5,708 nucleotides of DNA from Sphingomonas sp. Lineage in GTDB: Bacteria > Pseudomonadota > Alphaproteobacteria > Sphingomonadales > Sphingomonadaceae. The notes beneath the pieces are model-generated. The model saw nothing but the letters and a program-made list of their open reading frames with translations, searched no databases and was not told where the DNA came from. Below, in pieces: positions 5,703 through 5,708 of this stretch (the stretch's first letter is position 1; every line of letters begins with the position of its first letter). Where the stretch lies: contig JASLBO010000147.1 of NCBI GenBank assembly GCA_030146605.1, positions 1 to 5,708 on the forward strand, in the 5' to 3' direction. Position numbers and translations under genes: made by a program.

Positions 5703-5708
5703 CTCCCC
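5703..5708 (-). promoter_or_regulatory. Strong Shine-Dalgarno before the first operon gene
   Basis: The minus strand reads GGGGAG TAGAGCC ATG. The GGAG core (5706-5703) sits seven bases from ATG 5695, close to ideal, and fixes that start. The TAG at 5702-5700 could be the stop of a further upstream gene, which would extend the operon, but only eight bases beyond the gap are visible. No promoter can be seen before the window ends. Confidence 0.7.

Overview
The window is GC-rich bacterial DNA. It begins inside a 16S rRNA gene read on the minus strand. The visible 5' end of that gene has alphaproteobacterial signatures, and its V1/V2 loops look like Sphingomonadales, probably Sphingomonadaceae. 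This is a judgement from remembered sequences, not a database match. The dense GC-rich genes with frequent 4-base overlaps fit that group.

Layout: bases 1-393 are the 5' part of the 16S gene (minus strand). Bases 394 to about 698 are the rRNA leader, with a boxA-type antitermination element at 590-599. A candidate rrn promoter lies at 705-733, with an AT-rich UP-like tract at 739-760. Diverging from it on the plus strand, a GTG-started gene (836-2314) encodes a 492-residue MOP-superfamily oligosaccharide flippase, an inner-membrane protein of surface polysaccharide export. No glycosyltransferase or polymerase gene lies beside it in the window. A four-codon minicistron (825-839) with its own good Shine-Dalgarno overlaps the flippase start as GTGA.

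The rest (2311-5695) is a compact minus-strand operon of five genes. In transcription order they are: a 138-residue soluble protein of unrecognised family (5695-5279); an FAD-dependent oxidoreductase of the halogenase/LodB-like flavoprotein group (5298-4186); a DJ-1/PfpI-family protein (4189-3518); a DUF2182-like membrane protein (3521-2736); and a two-CBS-domain protein (2739-2311). The first junction is a 20-base overlap and each of the next three is an ATGA overlap, so all five are probably translated in a coupled way from one mRNA. The operon starts at or beyond the right edge of the window. Its last gene meets the flippase tail to tail, and the two stop codons share one palindromic CTAG.

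How the genes work together is inference. The flavoprotein resembles the partner flavoproteins that modify LodA/GoxA-type quinoprotein oxidases, so an oxidase or other substrate protein may be encoded just upstream, outside the window. The DJ-1/PfpI, DUF2182 and CBS proteins would then be accessory, perhaps in stress, metal or sensing roles. The flippase and the rRNA operon appear unrelated to this operon. The most interesting targets are the oxidoreductase-centred operon with its unrecognised first protein, and the unusual translation-start arrangement of the flippase.
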